Shown piece by piece: positions 1 to 9,637 of a stretch of 64,000 bases of DNA (position 1 is its first letter; every line of letters starts with the position of its first letter). The stretch comes from Roseiarcus sp963784805 (GTDB lineage: Bacteria; Pseudomonadota; Alphaproteobacteria; Rhizobiales; Beijerinckiaceae). Where the stretch lies: assembly GCA_963784805.1 (NCBI GenBank), contig CAWASR010000001.1:1-64000 (forward strand). Reading direction: 5' to 3'. A program made the translations under genes and the position numbers. Below the pieces are notes generated by a model. It saw only the letters and a list, made by a program, of their open reading frames with translations. It made no database searches and was not told the origin of the DNA.

Positions 1-1
1 T

Positions 2-399
2 ATCGCCACGCGCGGGGCGCTGGGACGCATCGCGACCATCCATTTCGCCCATTCGGTACTTCTCAATTCGCGCCGCCGCGGCTTCTACTGCAGCAACTAC
101 GACGGCGGCCACGAAGCCTATATGGATGATTTCATCAACAAGGCCGAATTCGGCCTCAACCTTCGTTTTCCAGCTACATCGCCTATCCGCAAACCGATTG
201 GCTCATCGCGAAAGGTGCGTGGCGCGAGCAGGATTTCAAGCGGTTCCAACGGCGCCACCAGATCCCAACCGACGTATGGTACAAAGCCTATCCGGGCCTG
301 ACCGCGCGCGATCTCGCGCGCAACACCCGGATCCGCAATGGTTTCGAGAAGGCGGCGATGAGCGACGACGAAATTCGGCGCTGGCTGGCGGAAATTTAG
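2..399 (+). pseudogene. 3' end of a conserved hypothetical protein, frameshifted
   Basis: The gene enters from outside the window. Its first part reads open from base 2 in frame 2, with the text HFAHSVLLNS and YMDDFINKAEFGLN. At about 161-170 the reading must move to frame 1, where it continues FSSYIAYPQTDW, VWYKAYPGLTARDLARN and ends at a TAG at 397-399. The join behaves like loss of one base. I recall this type of sequence from proteins of unknown function that sit beside DyP-type peroxidases, which matches the next gene. No function is assigned. It may be a real pseudogene or a sequencing error. Confidence 0.6.
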
Positions 400-413
400 C
401 GGGGGCGGGCGAA

Positions 414-2006
414 ATGATGCGAGCCGACCTCGACTCAGCCGACATCCAAGCGATAGCCAGAACGGCCTTCGGCGCGCTGACGGGCGCGAGCTATCTGCTG
501 CTGCGCGTCGCGGACGCAAGGGCCGCGAGGCCATGGCTCGGCGGCCTCCGGCCCGCGTCTCTCGCGGATTGCGTCAGCCGGGGTTCGCGTGCGCCTCTCC
601 GAGGCGACGCAGGTTGCCATCACCGCCGCTGGACTGCGGGCGCTAGGCGTCGAGGAACGAATTGTCGAGCGTTTCGGACCGGAGTTCGTCGAGGGCATGG
701 CAGCAAGCGAGAACCGCTCGCGGCGTCTGGGCGACATCGGCGCCAACGCGCCTGCGAACTGGCGCTGGGGGGTAGGCGAAAGAAGCCGCACGTTCTGCTG
801 ATGCTGTTCGCGGAACCCGATCGCCTCGCCGCGTTCGAGGCCGAGACGCGCACGGCAGCCGAGCGTTGCGGCATGGCGACGCTCGACCTCCGGCCGACCA
901 ACGACATGGGCGGCCGGGAGCCCTTCGGCTTCGTCGATGGCGTGTCGCAGCCGAGCTTCGACTGGAGCCGCGTGCGCACGCCTGGCATAAAGGCCGACCG
1001 CTCTTACACGAACCTGCTTGCGCTCGGCGAATTGCTGCTCGGCTATCGCAACGAATACGGTTATCCTGCCGAGACGCCGACGCTCGAGGAGAGCGAACGG
1101 AACGCCGGTCTGCTTCCCCCGGCCGCGCATCCGTCCGGCGCCCGCGACCTCGGCCGCAACGGCTCGTATCTCGTCTACCGCGAATTGTCGCAGGACGTGC
1201 GCGGGTTCTGGCGCTGGATGGCCTCCGAAGCGGCTCGGGCTGGCACAACGGCGGAATCGCTGGCCAAATCGGCGGTCGGCCGCGGTCTGAACGGCGCGCC
1301 CCTGCACGATTTCGAGGTCGGGATCGCTGTCCCCGGCGTCGACCCCAATGATCTCGGCCGCAACGGCTTTGTCTTCGACGCCGATCCGGACGGACTCTCT
1401 TGCCCGATCGGCGCCCATATCCGGCGCGCCAACCCGCGCACAGGCGACGCGCCCTTGGGCGGGCAAGGACCGATCGACAATCTGCTGACGATGCTCGGCC
1501 TTACGGTGCGCCGTGCGCGAAAGCCGACGTCTTCAACCCTGCCGTGGCCCAAAAACACCACCGTCTGGCCCTACCTACGCTCGCAGGACGACGCGATCGC
1601 CTCGGCGCGCTTTCACCGTATCCTGCGTCGTGGCCGCGAATACGGCAAAATGATCGATCGCGCGGCCACGATAGCTCCCACGAGCCCCGATCCGGAAAGC
1701 GGGATTCAGTTCATCTGCCTCAACGCCAACATCGCGCGCCAGTTCGAGTTCGTTCAGGGCGCGTGGCTCGCGAGCGCGAATTTCGCCGGCCTGAGCGGCG
1801 AACAAGATCCGCTGCTGGGGAACCGCGAGCCGTTCCCAGTCCCGCCGGTGAGCGGGACGCCGCGCCGCACAGACAGCTTCACCAGACCCGGCGCCGCACC
1901 GCACCGCCGCCGCCTAACTGGCGTCCCGCAATTCGTCGTCGTGCGCGGCGGGGCGTATTTCTTTCTGCCGGGGCTGGCGGCGCTGAACTGGATCGGAAGC
2001 GAGTGA
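414..2006 (+). pseudogene. DyP-type heme peroxidase with two compensating frameshifts
   Basis: DyP peroxidases use heme and H2O2 to oxidise dyes, phenolics and other bulky substrates. From an ATG at 414 the protein begins in frame 3, must switch to frame 1 at about 550-565 (text EATQVAITAAGLRALGV, ENRSRRLGDIGANAPAHW-like), and returns to frame 3 at a run of six G near 768-773. From there it is open to the TGA. The family hallmarks are present: the GxxDG motif (GFVDGVSQP) that positions the distal Asp, and the heme-ligand His in GAHIRRANPR. The net +1/-1 shifts leave the start and stop in the same frame but scramble about 70 residues. I cannot tell pseudogene from base-calling error. It sits beside a catalase-like gene and a diheme cytochrome. 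Confidence 0.85.
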
Positions 2007-2061
2007 CGGAAGGCGCGGGCGTAGCATCCAGCCCTGTGTCGCGCGCGCCGCCGCCTTGCGC

Positions 2062-3272
2062 TCACGCGTCCTCGCGAACCCGAGCCTCCTCCTCTCCGAA
2101 CCGCTCGTCACCGGTCGGCTCAATATGATCGACGCCATTCATTTTCTGCCGGAACTTGGCCAGTTCGTCATACATGCGCTTGCGCGCCCTGCTCTGATTG
2201 CCGAGCGGCCGATGGTCCGGCAGGCAGTGCCATGGGTTGAAGCGCAAATTGCGCGCGAAGTCGAACTGGCCCGGAGTGTCGAACTTTTGTCGGGGGATTC
2301 GCAGCGTCGCCACTGGCACGCGCGCGGAAAGTCGCGTCGGCCATAGCACCGCATTGTTCTCGATCGGCATCAGAAACGGATCGGTCTGCAACTGCAGGCG
2401 CATTTCGATCTCGACGTCCATTTGTTCGAGGGTGCGGATCATATTGTCGCGCAAGTAATTGTCCGGAGGCGAAAACGGCAGTCCAGGAATCTTCCGCGGC
2501 ACTTTCGTCTTTGGCCAGAAGCTGTATTGCATTGCCTGTCCCGGCCCCAAAAGATAGGGGACGCACGAGTAGAACGTCGCTCCGAGCGGGTTGGTTTGGG
2601 TCTCGTTCCACAGCGACTGCATCAGCATGTCGAGCAGATGCGGACTGCGCGGGTCGATGAAATGGAAAAACGGCAGATGGCGCCTGCTCCAATATTGCAG
2701 GCTCGCATTGGCCTTCACGTCGGGCGTGACGAAGCTCGGTGTGCAGACGGCGGTGAAGTCCTGCGTGTGCTTTTCATCGTCCCAGACTTTGTCGCCCTCG
2801 ACGCCCATCACTTTCACGCTGATGCTGACGAAGCCGACGTCGTTGATGTCGGGCTCGATGTGCGGGCCGGGGCCGGAAAAGCGAACCCAGCAGCGGTAGG
2901 TCCTCGGCGTCGCGAAGAGGCCGCGGCGAAAGTTCTCGGGCAGCGTGTCGTGGATCGTGAGTTCGCCGCGCACGAGTCCATGTGTCTTGGTGTTGCCCGC
3001 CCGTTCGAACCCTCCTTGCGGGAAATCGCGCACAAGATGACGACGCATTTCGTCGATCATCGTCTGTGCATCCTGCTCCTCGCCGAGCTGGTGCGTTTCT
3101 TCGGCGAGCCCGACGTTGTCGCGGCTTCGCCTGAAATTGATGAGAGCCGTCAACAGCTGCGCCAGCGGCGCCGAAAAACCGCGTTGAAGGCCGGGCGCAG
3201 GAACGGCTGCTCGAGCCGGCGCTCGAAATGCAGGAAGATCTCGAACATGCGATGAATGAGCCTGAGAAGCAT
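2062..3272 (-). pseudogene. Catalase-like heme protein, frameshifted near its N-terminus
   Basis: This belongs to the heme-dependent catalase-like superfamily. KTHGLVRGEL, CWVRFSGPG and DINDVGFVSISVKVMG form the catalase core, and FNPWHCLPDHRPLGNQSRARKRMY matches the C-terminal end of this divergent catalase group. The best start is the ATG at 3272 (MLLRLIHRMFEIFLHFE). That frame ends after about 35 residues, while the rest of the protein reads in another frame. Adding one T to the run of five (A run at 3174-3178 on the plus strand) joins them as NAVFSAPLAQLLTAL. The defect is therefore a one-base homopolymer deletion. The gene is transcribed towards the DyP peroxidase and away from the diheme cytochrome. 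The true substrate may not be H2O2 alone. Confidence 0.75.
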
Positions 3273-3520
3273 CGCAATTCCACTGCGCGCTGGTCGGCGG
3301 CGAGAAGACCAGAACCTTTTGCCCTTCGATACCGCACCTTCGCATAGGCTGGCCAGGAATCCAAAAGCCGCGCTGCCCGCCCAAGGGGGCGCTATTGCGC
3401 GCTGCTTTGAAAGGCGCAAGAATAATTTTTTTCTTTTCAGCTGAGACGGGCGGGCGGCAAATCGCGGCGGAGAAGCGCTAAGGTGAGCGCCGGAGCGTCT
3501 CTGGGGCGGAGGAGGGGGCC

Positions 3521-6013
3521 ATGCCAAACTGGAAACTGTCCGCCGGCTTCCTCGCGTTCGCGGTCCTCGCATTGACCGCAGCGGGTGGCGATCGCTCGTT
3601 CGCGGATGCTGGCGCGGCGCCGCCCGACGAGGCGCAATCCGTCGGCCGAAGCGAGGCGAGCTTCCCACAGGCGAGCGAAGATTTCTTTCACGATATGGAC
3701 AACGGCGTGCAGTTGACGCCGGAAGAGGTCCGGGGCCGCAACATGTGGCTGGTCTGGACCGGCGGCGACGACCGTTTCTGGGACAAGGTCACCAAGGACA
3801 GTCTGGCGACCTTCGATCTGCTCAAGATCGTTACTTCACACCCCAGCCAGACCTATTGCGGCGGCCAGCATTGCGACCGCAACTCGCGCTGGCATTGGCT
3901 TGGCGCAGTCAACGAACCCTGCTTCGAGAAGCCGACCGCGCCCAATCCGCGGCGTTTCGGGCTTTGGCTCGACAAGCGCAGCGCGAATTGTGCTCCCGAT
4001 CCGTTTGAGGACGAGACCAAATATCCCGGCGTGAAAATCGGCGCGCGCGGAACGACGTTCAAGGACGGGTCGAAACTGCCGGTCGGCTCTTATTTCGGCT
4101 ACGACACCGGGATCCTTGGCCTGCGCCTGTTTCCCAATCCGGACTTCAATGAGGCCGCCGAGGAAAAGTGGGACCCGGAACGCTATTACACCGACCCGAA
4201 TTATTATAGCGATCCCGATCTCGTCCGTCCCTATCGCGTCGGCATGGCGTGCGGATTCTGCCACGTCGGACCGAGCCCGATCCACCCACCCGCCGACCCG
4301 GCCGATCCACAATGGGCCGATCTCAATTCGACTGTCGGCAGCCAGTATCTCTGGATGGACCGAGTCTTCGTCTACGCGGCCGACATCAAGAACTTCATGT
4401 TTCAGCTGGTGCATTCTTATCCGCCGGGCACGATGGACACCTCGCTGGTCTCGACCGACTACATCAACAATCCGCGCACGATGAACGCGATCTACCTGCT
4501 CGGACCACGGCTCGCCGAGGCGCATATCTGGGGCAAGGAGACGTTGAGCGGCGGCGAACTCAACAACAAACAGCTAGCCGGCTACTTCGATCCGCCGGCC
4601 ACCTCCTGGTCGCCGCGGGTGCTCAAGGACGGGTCCGATTCCGTCGGCGTCATGGGCGCGCTCAATCGCGTCTATATCAATATCGGACTCTACAGCGAAG
4701 AATGGATGCGACATTTCAATCCGTTCTTCGGCGGGGAGCCGATCACCGCGATCGAGATCGCAACCGCTGAGAAGAATTCCTCCTACTGGCGCGCGACCGA
4801 AGCCGGCACGCCTGACATGGCGAAGTTTCTTCTGAAGGCGGCCCAACCGGATCCGTTGGCTGAGGCGCCGGGTGGTCAGAAATATCTGACCGCCGATTCG
4901 GCGACGCTTGATCGCGGCGAGAAGGTGTTCGCGGAGACCTGCGCGCGCTGCCATTCCAGCAAATTGCCCGAAGAGGCGAGGGCCAAATTGGCGCCCGGCG
5001 GCTGTACGGGACCGAACTATCTGGCCTGTTTCAATCGCTTCTGGACGTACACGAAAACAGAAGAATTCAAGGCGAAAATGCGCGCGATCGTCGCTGCGCC
5101 CGATTTCCTCAAGGACAATTTCCTCTCCAACGAGGCGCGCATTCCGGTGACGCTGCTGCGCACCAACGCCTGCAGCCCGCTCGCCACCAATGCGATCCGG
5201 AACAACATCTGGGATAATTTCTCTTCGGAGACCTACAAGGACCTGCCCTCGGTCGGCAAGGTCACCGTGCAGGACCCGTTCACCGGGGCGCGCTGGCAAT
5301 ACACCATGCCTGGTGGCGGACGCGGCTTTACCCGCGTGCCGTCCCTGGTAAGTGTCTGGTCGAGCGCGCCGTTTCTGCTCAACAACCGCCTGGGGCCGTT
5401 TTCCGACGATGTCTCGGTCGACGGGCGGATGAAGGTCTTTAACGAGGCGATCGAACAGCTGCTATGGCCGGAGAAGCGCGAGCGAGAAAAAGGCTTCGAC
5501 GGCGTTATCGCGCGCACGACGGAGCGGAGCTATGTGAAAATTCCCGCGCGCAGCATCCCGGTTCAACTGCAGAACCTCGTCCGCGCCCTGCCGGCGGCGC
5601 CATTCAGGAAGCTTTTCGACCAGGACGGCGATTTCGTGCTGGGGCCGATCCCGAAGGGCTTTCCGATCAACCTCGCCGCAAACTACCAGCCGCTGGCTGA
5701 CGTCGGCTTCGACAAGTGGGTGTCCCACGAAGTGAACTTCACCCAACTCATCGGGAAGTTCCTCTTGAATTGGCCCAGCCTCGATCTGAACGCCGACGAC
5801 ACGCAAATGCTGGGGTGGGCCGCAAGGTTGCGCGGACCGCTGTTGCAGCTTCTCAAGTGCCCGGATTTCGTGGTCAACCGCGGCCATTATTTCGGTACCG
5901 CCGAGTTCAGCAAGACCGGCGGCCTCAGTCGCGACGAAAGAGCGTTCGGCGCCGAACCGCCGCTGAGCGACGCCGACAAGCGCGCGTTGATCGAATTCAT
6001 CAAGACGTTCTGA
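3521..6013 (+). CDS. Exported diheme c-type cytochrome, peroxidase/RoxA-like architecture
   Basis: An 830-residue protein with an N-terminal signal peptide (hydrophobic stretch about residues 7-22) and two CxxCH heme sites, CGFCH at 244-248 and CARCH at 474-478. This indicates a periplasmic diheme cytochrome. The spacing and the C-terminal text RVPSLVSVWSSAPFL resemble the large diheme cytochrome c peroxidase/RoxA-type oxygenase group, but I cannot assign a substrate. The stop is only 2 bases before the ATG of a GMC flavoprotein, so the two are very likely co-transcribed, and the cytochrome may accept its electrons. It is intact over 830 codons, unlike the damaged genes immediately upstream. 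Confidence 0.8.
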   Translation: MPNWKLSAGFLAFAVLALTAAGGDRSFADAGAAPPDEAQSVGRSEASFPQASEDFFHDMDNGVQLTPEEVRGRNMWLVWTGGDDRFWDKVTKDSLATFDLLKIVTSHPSQTYCGGQHCDRNSRWHWLGAVNEPCFEKPTAPNPRRFGLWLDKRSANCAPDPFEDETKYPGVKIGARGTTFKDGSKLPVGSYFGYDTGILGLRLFPNPDFNEAAEEKWDPERYYTDPNYYSDPDLVRPYRVGMACGFCHVGPSPIHPPADPADPQWADLNSTVGSQYLWMDRVFVYAADIKNFMFQLVHSYPPGTMDTSLVSTDYINNPRTMNAIYLLGPRLAEAHIWGKETLSGGELNNKQLAGYFDPPATSWSPRVLKDGSDSVGVMGALNRVYINIGLYSEEWMRHFNPFFGGEPITAIEIATAEKNSSYWRATEAGTPDMAKFLLKAAQPDPLAEAPGGQKYLTADSATLDRGEKVFAETCARCHSSKLPEEARAKLAPGGCTGPNYLACFNRFWTYTKTEEFKAKMRAIVAAPDFLKDNFLSNEARIPVTLLRTNACSPLATNAIRNNIWDNFSSETYKDLPSVGKVTVQDPFTGARWQYTMPGGGRGFTRVPSLVSVWSSAPFLLNNRLGPFSDDVSVDGRMKVFNEAIEQLLWPEKREREKGFDGVIARTTERSYVKIPARSIPVQLQNLVRALPAAPFRKLFDQDGDFVLGPIPKGFPINLAANYQPLADVGFDKWVSHEVNFTQLIGKFLLNWPSLDLNADDTQMLGWAARLRGPLLQLLKCPDFVVNRGHYFGTAEFSKTGGLSRDERAFGAEPPLSDADKRALIEFIKTF

Positions 6014-6015
6014 CG

Positions 6016-7911
6016 ATGGCGGCGCCGACGGCCGACACCTTCGATTATGTCGTGGTCGGCTCCGGGGCGGGCGGAGGCACGCTCGCCGCCCGTCTCGCCG
6101 AAGCCGGGATGAAGGTGCTCGTGCTCGAGGCGGGCGCCGATCCGGAGGCGCCCGACATCCGCGCTTCCGGACTGCCGGAAGATTACGACGTTCCCGCGTT
6201 CCATCCGTTCGCATCTGAAAACAAGGCGATGGCGTGGAACTTCATGGTTCATGACTTTGGCGACGACGCCGAGCGCCGCAGCCGTCCGGCGGACGATCCG
6301 CCGCCGGGGGCCCTTTATCCCCGCGCATCGACGCTCGGCGGCTGCACCGCGCACAACGCGATGATCCTGATGGCGCCCCACGATTCCGACTGGAACGCCA
6401 TCGCCGAGCTGACCGGCGATGAATCGTGGCGCGCCGGGAACATGCGCTGCTATTTCGAACGCATAGAGGATTGCCGGTATCGCCCCTGGCGACGGCTGCT
6501 CGCGTTGGCGACGGGCGGTCGTCTCAACCCATCCGGCCACGGCTGGAATGGATGGCTAAGCGCCGAGCGGCCCCTGCCGGCAAGGGCCTTTGCGGACATC
6601 GCGCTCATGTCCGTGATTCGGGAAGCGGTCAGAGCCGATCTCTTCGGCGCGCCGAGGACCGCGTTCGCGCGCGCGATTTCGGGGCTGAGGCGCGTCGTCG
6701 AGCGGCTGGCGCGGATCGCCATCGGTGAGGACGATCCGAACGACCAGCGCGCGGGAGGGCTGTTCGGCGAGGGCCTCACCAAGGTTCCGCTCTCGACCTC
6801 CGACGGCCGGCGACGCGGCGCGCGCGAGCGCGTGCACGCTGCGGTGCGCGAGCATGGGCTCCGCGTCGAATACGACGCATTGGCGACGCGGGTTGTGTTC
6901 GATGCGGACAATCGCGCGGTCGGGGTCGAATACCTCAAAGGCCGCAATCTCTATCGCGCCGCGCCCGAGGCCAGTCGCCTAGACGGAGAGCCGAGGCGCG
7001 TCGAGGCGCGCCACGAAGTCATTCTGGCCGGAGGCGCGTTCAATACGCCCCAATTGCTCATGCTTTCCGGCGTCGGGCCGAAGGATCGGCTCGCCGCGCT
7101 CGGCGTCGAGCTGCGCTTTGCGCTGGAGGGGGTCGGCCGCAACCTGCAGGATCGCTATGAAATCGGCGTCATCCACAAGGCCGCACGGCCCTGGGCGTGC
7201 CTCGAGGGCGCGCGACTCGCGGTCGGCGATCCCGTCTACCGCGAATGGCTGCGGGGCCGGGGCATGTATGTCACCAACGGCGCGGCGATCGCCTTCTCTC
7301 TGCGATCGAAAGTCGCGCGGGACAACCCGGATTTGTTCGTCATGGCCCTGCTGACGCGCTTCTCGGGTTATTTCCCAGGCTATTCGGACATCATCCGAGC
7401 CAGCCGCGACGACCTAACGTTCTCTGTTTTGAAGGCGCACACCAACAACCGGGGCGGAACGGTGAGTCTGGCCTCCGCGGACCCGCGCGATCCGCCCCAC
7501 ATCGACTTCAACTATTTCGAGGAAGGGACGGACGCAAGCGGCGACGATCTCAAGGCCGTCGTCGACGGCGTTCGTCGCGTCCGCGACATGACTGCGGCGC
7601 TGACGCGGCTCGGCGTGATTCGTGCCGAGGATACACCCGGCGCGGGGTTGGCGGACGACGCCGCGCTCGAGCGATTCATCCGCGCGAACGCCTGGGGCCA
7701 TCATGCGTCGTGCACCTGCCCAATCGGCCCGATCGGGCGCGGGGGCGTTCTGGACGCGGATTTCAAAGTGCACGGAACGCGGAGCTTGCGGGTGGTCGAC
7801 GCGAGCGTCTTTCCCCGCATCCCCGGATTCTTCATCGTCTGCGCGATCTATATGATCGCTGAGAAGGCGGCGGACGTAATCCTCGCCGCGGCGTCGAGCG
7901 CAAGGCAATGA
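6016..7911 (+). CDS. GMC family FAD-dependent oxidoreductase
   Basis: A 631-residue glucose-methanol-choline oxidoreductase. The N-terminal FAD site is VVGSGAGGGTLAARLAEAG (about residues 13-31). The GMC signature GGAFNTPQLLMLSGVGP lies in the middle. The C-terminal block has NAWGHHASCTCPIG, with the catalytic His, and VDASVFPRIPGFF. Such enzymes oxidise alcohols or sugars to aldehydes, lactones or ketones. The ATG at 6016 is chosen because it follows the cytochrome stop by 2 bases and begins just before the FAD motif; a longer open frame upstream overlaps the cytochrome. No signal peptide is visible. Its neighbours (diheme cytochrome before, SDR and dgoK/dgoA after) suggest oxidation of a sugar or sugar acid, which is inference. 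Confidence 0.85.
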   Translation: MAAPTADTFDYVVVGSGAGGGTLAARLAEAGMKVLVLEAGADPEAPDIRASGLPEDYDVPAFHPFASENKAMAWNFMVHDFGDDAERRSRPADDPPPGALYPRASTLGGCTAHNAMILMAPHDSDWNAIAELTGDESWRAGNMRCYFERIEDCRYRPWRRLLALATGGRLNPSGHGWNGWLSAERPLPARAFADIALMSVIREAVRADLFGAPRTAFARAISGLRRVVERLARIAIGEDDPNDQRAGGLFGEGLTKVPLSTSDGRRRGARERVHAAVREHGLRVEYDALATRVVFDADNRAVGVEYLKGRNLYRAAPEASRLDGEPRRVEARHEVILAGGAFNTPQLLMLSGVGPKDRLAALGVELRFALEGVGRNLQDRYEIGVIHKAARPWACLEGARLAVGDPVYREWLRGRGMYVTNGAAIAFSLRSKVARDNPDLFVMALLTRFSGYFPGYSDIIRASRDDLTFSVLKAHTNNRGGTVSLASADPRDPPHIDFNYFEEGTDASGDDLKAVVDGVRRVRDMTAALTRLGVIRAEDTPGAGLADDAALERFIRANAWGHHASCTCPIGPIGRGGVLDADFKVHGTRSLRVVDASVFPRIPGFFIVCAIYMIAEKAADVILAAASSARQ

Positions 7912-7924
7912 TTCAGAGCAAACC

Positions 7925-8698
7925 ATGATCGGGTCCAAACTCTTCGACCTTTCCGGCAAGACGGCGCTGGTCACCGGGTCTTCCGGCGGGCTGGGGCTGG
8001 CGATGGCGCGGGGCCTCGCCGAAGCCGGCGCCGCGATCGTTCTCAATGGGCGAGACGAGGATAGGCTGGCGACGGCGGCCAGGAGCTTCAGGGCCGCGGG
8101 CAAAAGTCCCGCTTCGCACGCGTTCGATGTCGCCGACGAGGCCGCGGTCTTGCGCGCGTTCGATCGTTTCGACGCCGAGGGCGTCGCCATCGACATTCTC
8201 GTCAACAACGCCGGCGTTCAGTTGCGCAAGCCCATGCTTGAGCTTTCGAGCGACGAATGGCGGCGCGTCGTCGACACCCACCTGACCGCCGCGTTCCAGG
8301 TCGGCCGCGAGGCCGCACGGCGCATGATCGCCCGCGGTAAGGGCGGCAAGATCATCAACATCGCCTCGCTCGCCAGCGAAGTCGCGCGCGCGACCATCGC
8401 CCCCTACACCGCCGCCAAGGGCGGCATGAAGATGCTGACCCGGTCGATGGCGGCGGAGTGGGCGCGCCACGACATCCAGGCCAATGCGATCGGTCCGGGA
8501 TACATCGTCACCGAGATGAATCGGGCGCTGATCGACGACGCCAAGTTCGACGCCTGGGTCAAGGCCCGCACGCCGTCGGGGCGCTGGGGTCAGCCGGACG
8601 ACCTGATCGGCGTCGCCGTTTTTCTTGCCTCGCCCGCCTCGAACTATGTCAACGGGCAGATCATCTATGTCGACGGCGGCCTGCTGGCCGTCATTTGA
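7925..8698 (+). CDS. SDR family oxidoreductase, gluconate 5-dehydrogenase-like
   Basis: A 257-residue classical short-chain dehydrogenase. It has the Rossmann motif TGSSGGLG (about residues 18-25), the NNAG motif, a catalytic Ser in IINIASLAS, and the YTAAKGG Tyr-Lys pair. The N-terminal text MIGSKLFDLSGKTALVTG and the ending VNGQIIYVDGGLLAVI are typical of gluconate 5-dehydrogenase-like enzymes that interconvert ketogluconate and gluconate. It starts 13 bases after the GMC gene and is followed closely by dgoK, so it is probably part of the same sugar-acid operon. The exact substrate is not determined. Confidence 0.85.
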   Translation: MIGSKLFDLSGKTALVTGSSGGLGLAMARGLAEAGAAIVLNGRDEDRLATAARSFRAAGKSPASHAFDVADEAAVLRAFDRFDAEGVAIDILVNNAGVQLRKPMLELSSDEWRRVVDTHLTAAFQVGREAARRMIARGKGGKIINIASLASEVARATIAPYTAAKGGMKMLTRSMAAEWARHDIQANAIGPGYIVTEMNRALIDDAKFDAWVKARTPSGRWGQPDDLIGVAVFLASPASNYVNGQIIYVDGGLLAVI

Positions 8699-8713
8699 AA
8701 GGCGCCTGGAACC

Positions 8714-9637
8714 TTGCCGCCCTCGCTGATCGCCGTCGACTGGGGCTCGTCGAGCTTTCGCGCCTATCTCATGGCGCGTGGCGGCGAGGTGATGGACGAG
8801 ATCGCCTCCTCGGATGGCGTCTCGGCCGTCGCCGGCGGCACGTTCCCCGCCACGCTCCAACGTCTGACCGGCAGATGGCTCAGCGCCCATCCTGACCTGT
8901 CAATCATCGCCTCCGGGATGGTCGGGAGCCGGCACGGCTGGGTTGAGGCGCCTTACGTCAAATGTCCCGCCGATCCCCGCGACATCGCCCGCCATCTCAC
9001 GACGGCCGAGGCCGGCGACCGGCGCGTTCATCTCGCGCCCGGCCTCGTTTACGAAGACGACGCCGGACTTCCGGACGTGATGCGCGGCGAGGAGGTCGAA
9101 ATCCTGGGCGTCGCGCACGAAGGCGGGCGCCTGATCGTTCTGCCCGGCTCGCACTCGAAATGGGCGGTGTTCGACCAGGGCCGCGTCATGCGCTTCAAGA
9201 CCTTCGTCACCGGCGAATTGTTCTCGGCGATCAAGGACCACACGATCATCGGCGCGTTCGCGCGGGCGGCGCCCGCCAAGGATCCCGGACCTAGCTTTTT
9301 GCTCGGAGCGGCGCGCGGCGCTGAAGCCGTTTGCGGCGGCGAGGGACAATCCGGTCTGCTCGGCGCCTTGTTTGGCGCGCGAAGCCTCCCGCTGATGGGC
9401 AAGCTCACCGAGGACGACGCGGGCGAGTATCTGTCCGGATTGATCATCGGCGCCGAAATCGCCGAGGGGCGGCGCCTCTTTCCTGATGAAGAGGCCCATG
9501 TCGCCGGGGCGGAGGGGCTGGTCGCGCGCTATCTCGCAGCCTTCGTCGCGCTCGGCGAGCGCGCCCACGCGGCGCCGTCAAAGGCCGCGGCGCGCGGGCT
9601 CTACCTCATCGCGCGCGCTGGAGGGCTTGTGGAATGA
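8714..9637 (+). CDS. dgoK: 2-dehydro-3-deoxygalactonokinase
   Basis: A 307-residue DgoK. It phosphorylates 2-dehydro-3-deoxy-D-galactonate in the De Ley-Doudoroff route of galactonate breakdown. The N-terminus VDWGSSSFRAYL is the nucleotide-binding loop of this ASKHA-fold kinase, followed by ASGMVGSRHGW, the PGSHSKW block and FKTFVTGELF, all characteristic of the family. The chosen start is a TTG at 8714, 15 bases after the SDR stop, because it places the family N-terminus correctly. Its last codons overlap the dgoA start by 4 bases (ATGA), which indicates translational coupling. Confidence 0.93.
   Translation: MPPSLIAVDWGSSSFRAYLMARGGEVMDEIASSDGVSAVAGGTFPATLQRLTGRWLSAHPDLSIIASGMVGSRHGWVEAPYVKCPADPRDIARHLTTAEAGDRRVHLAPGLVYEDDAGLPDVMRGEEVEILGVAHEGGRLIVLPGSHSKWAVFDQGRVMRFKTFVTGELFSAIKDHTIIGAFARAAPAKDPGPSFLLGAARGAEAVCGGEGQSGLLGALFGARSLPLMGKLTEDDAGEYLSGLIIGAEIAEGRRLFPDEEAHVAGAEGLVARYLAAFVALGERAHAAPSKAAARGLYLIARAGGLVE

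Noticed and set aside
126..413. Open frame extending the DyP peroxidase upstream to 126
   Set aside because: It reads through the tail of the preceding gene in the wrong frame; the natural start is the ATG at 414.
5716..6015. N-terminal extension of the GMC gene by 100 codons
   Set aside because: It overlaps the cytochrome gene and precedes the FAD motif with Arg-rich shadow sequence; the ATG at 6016 fits.
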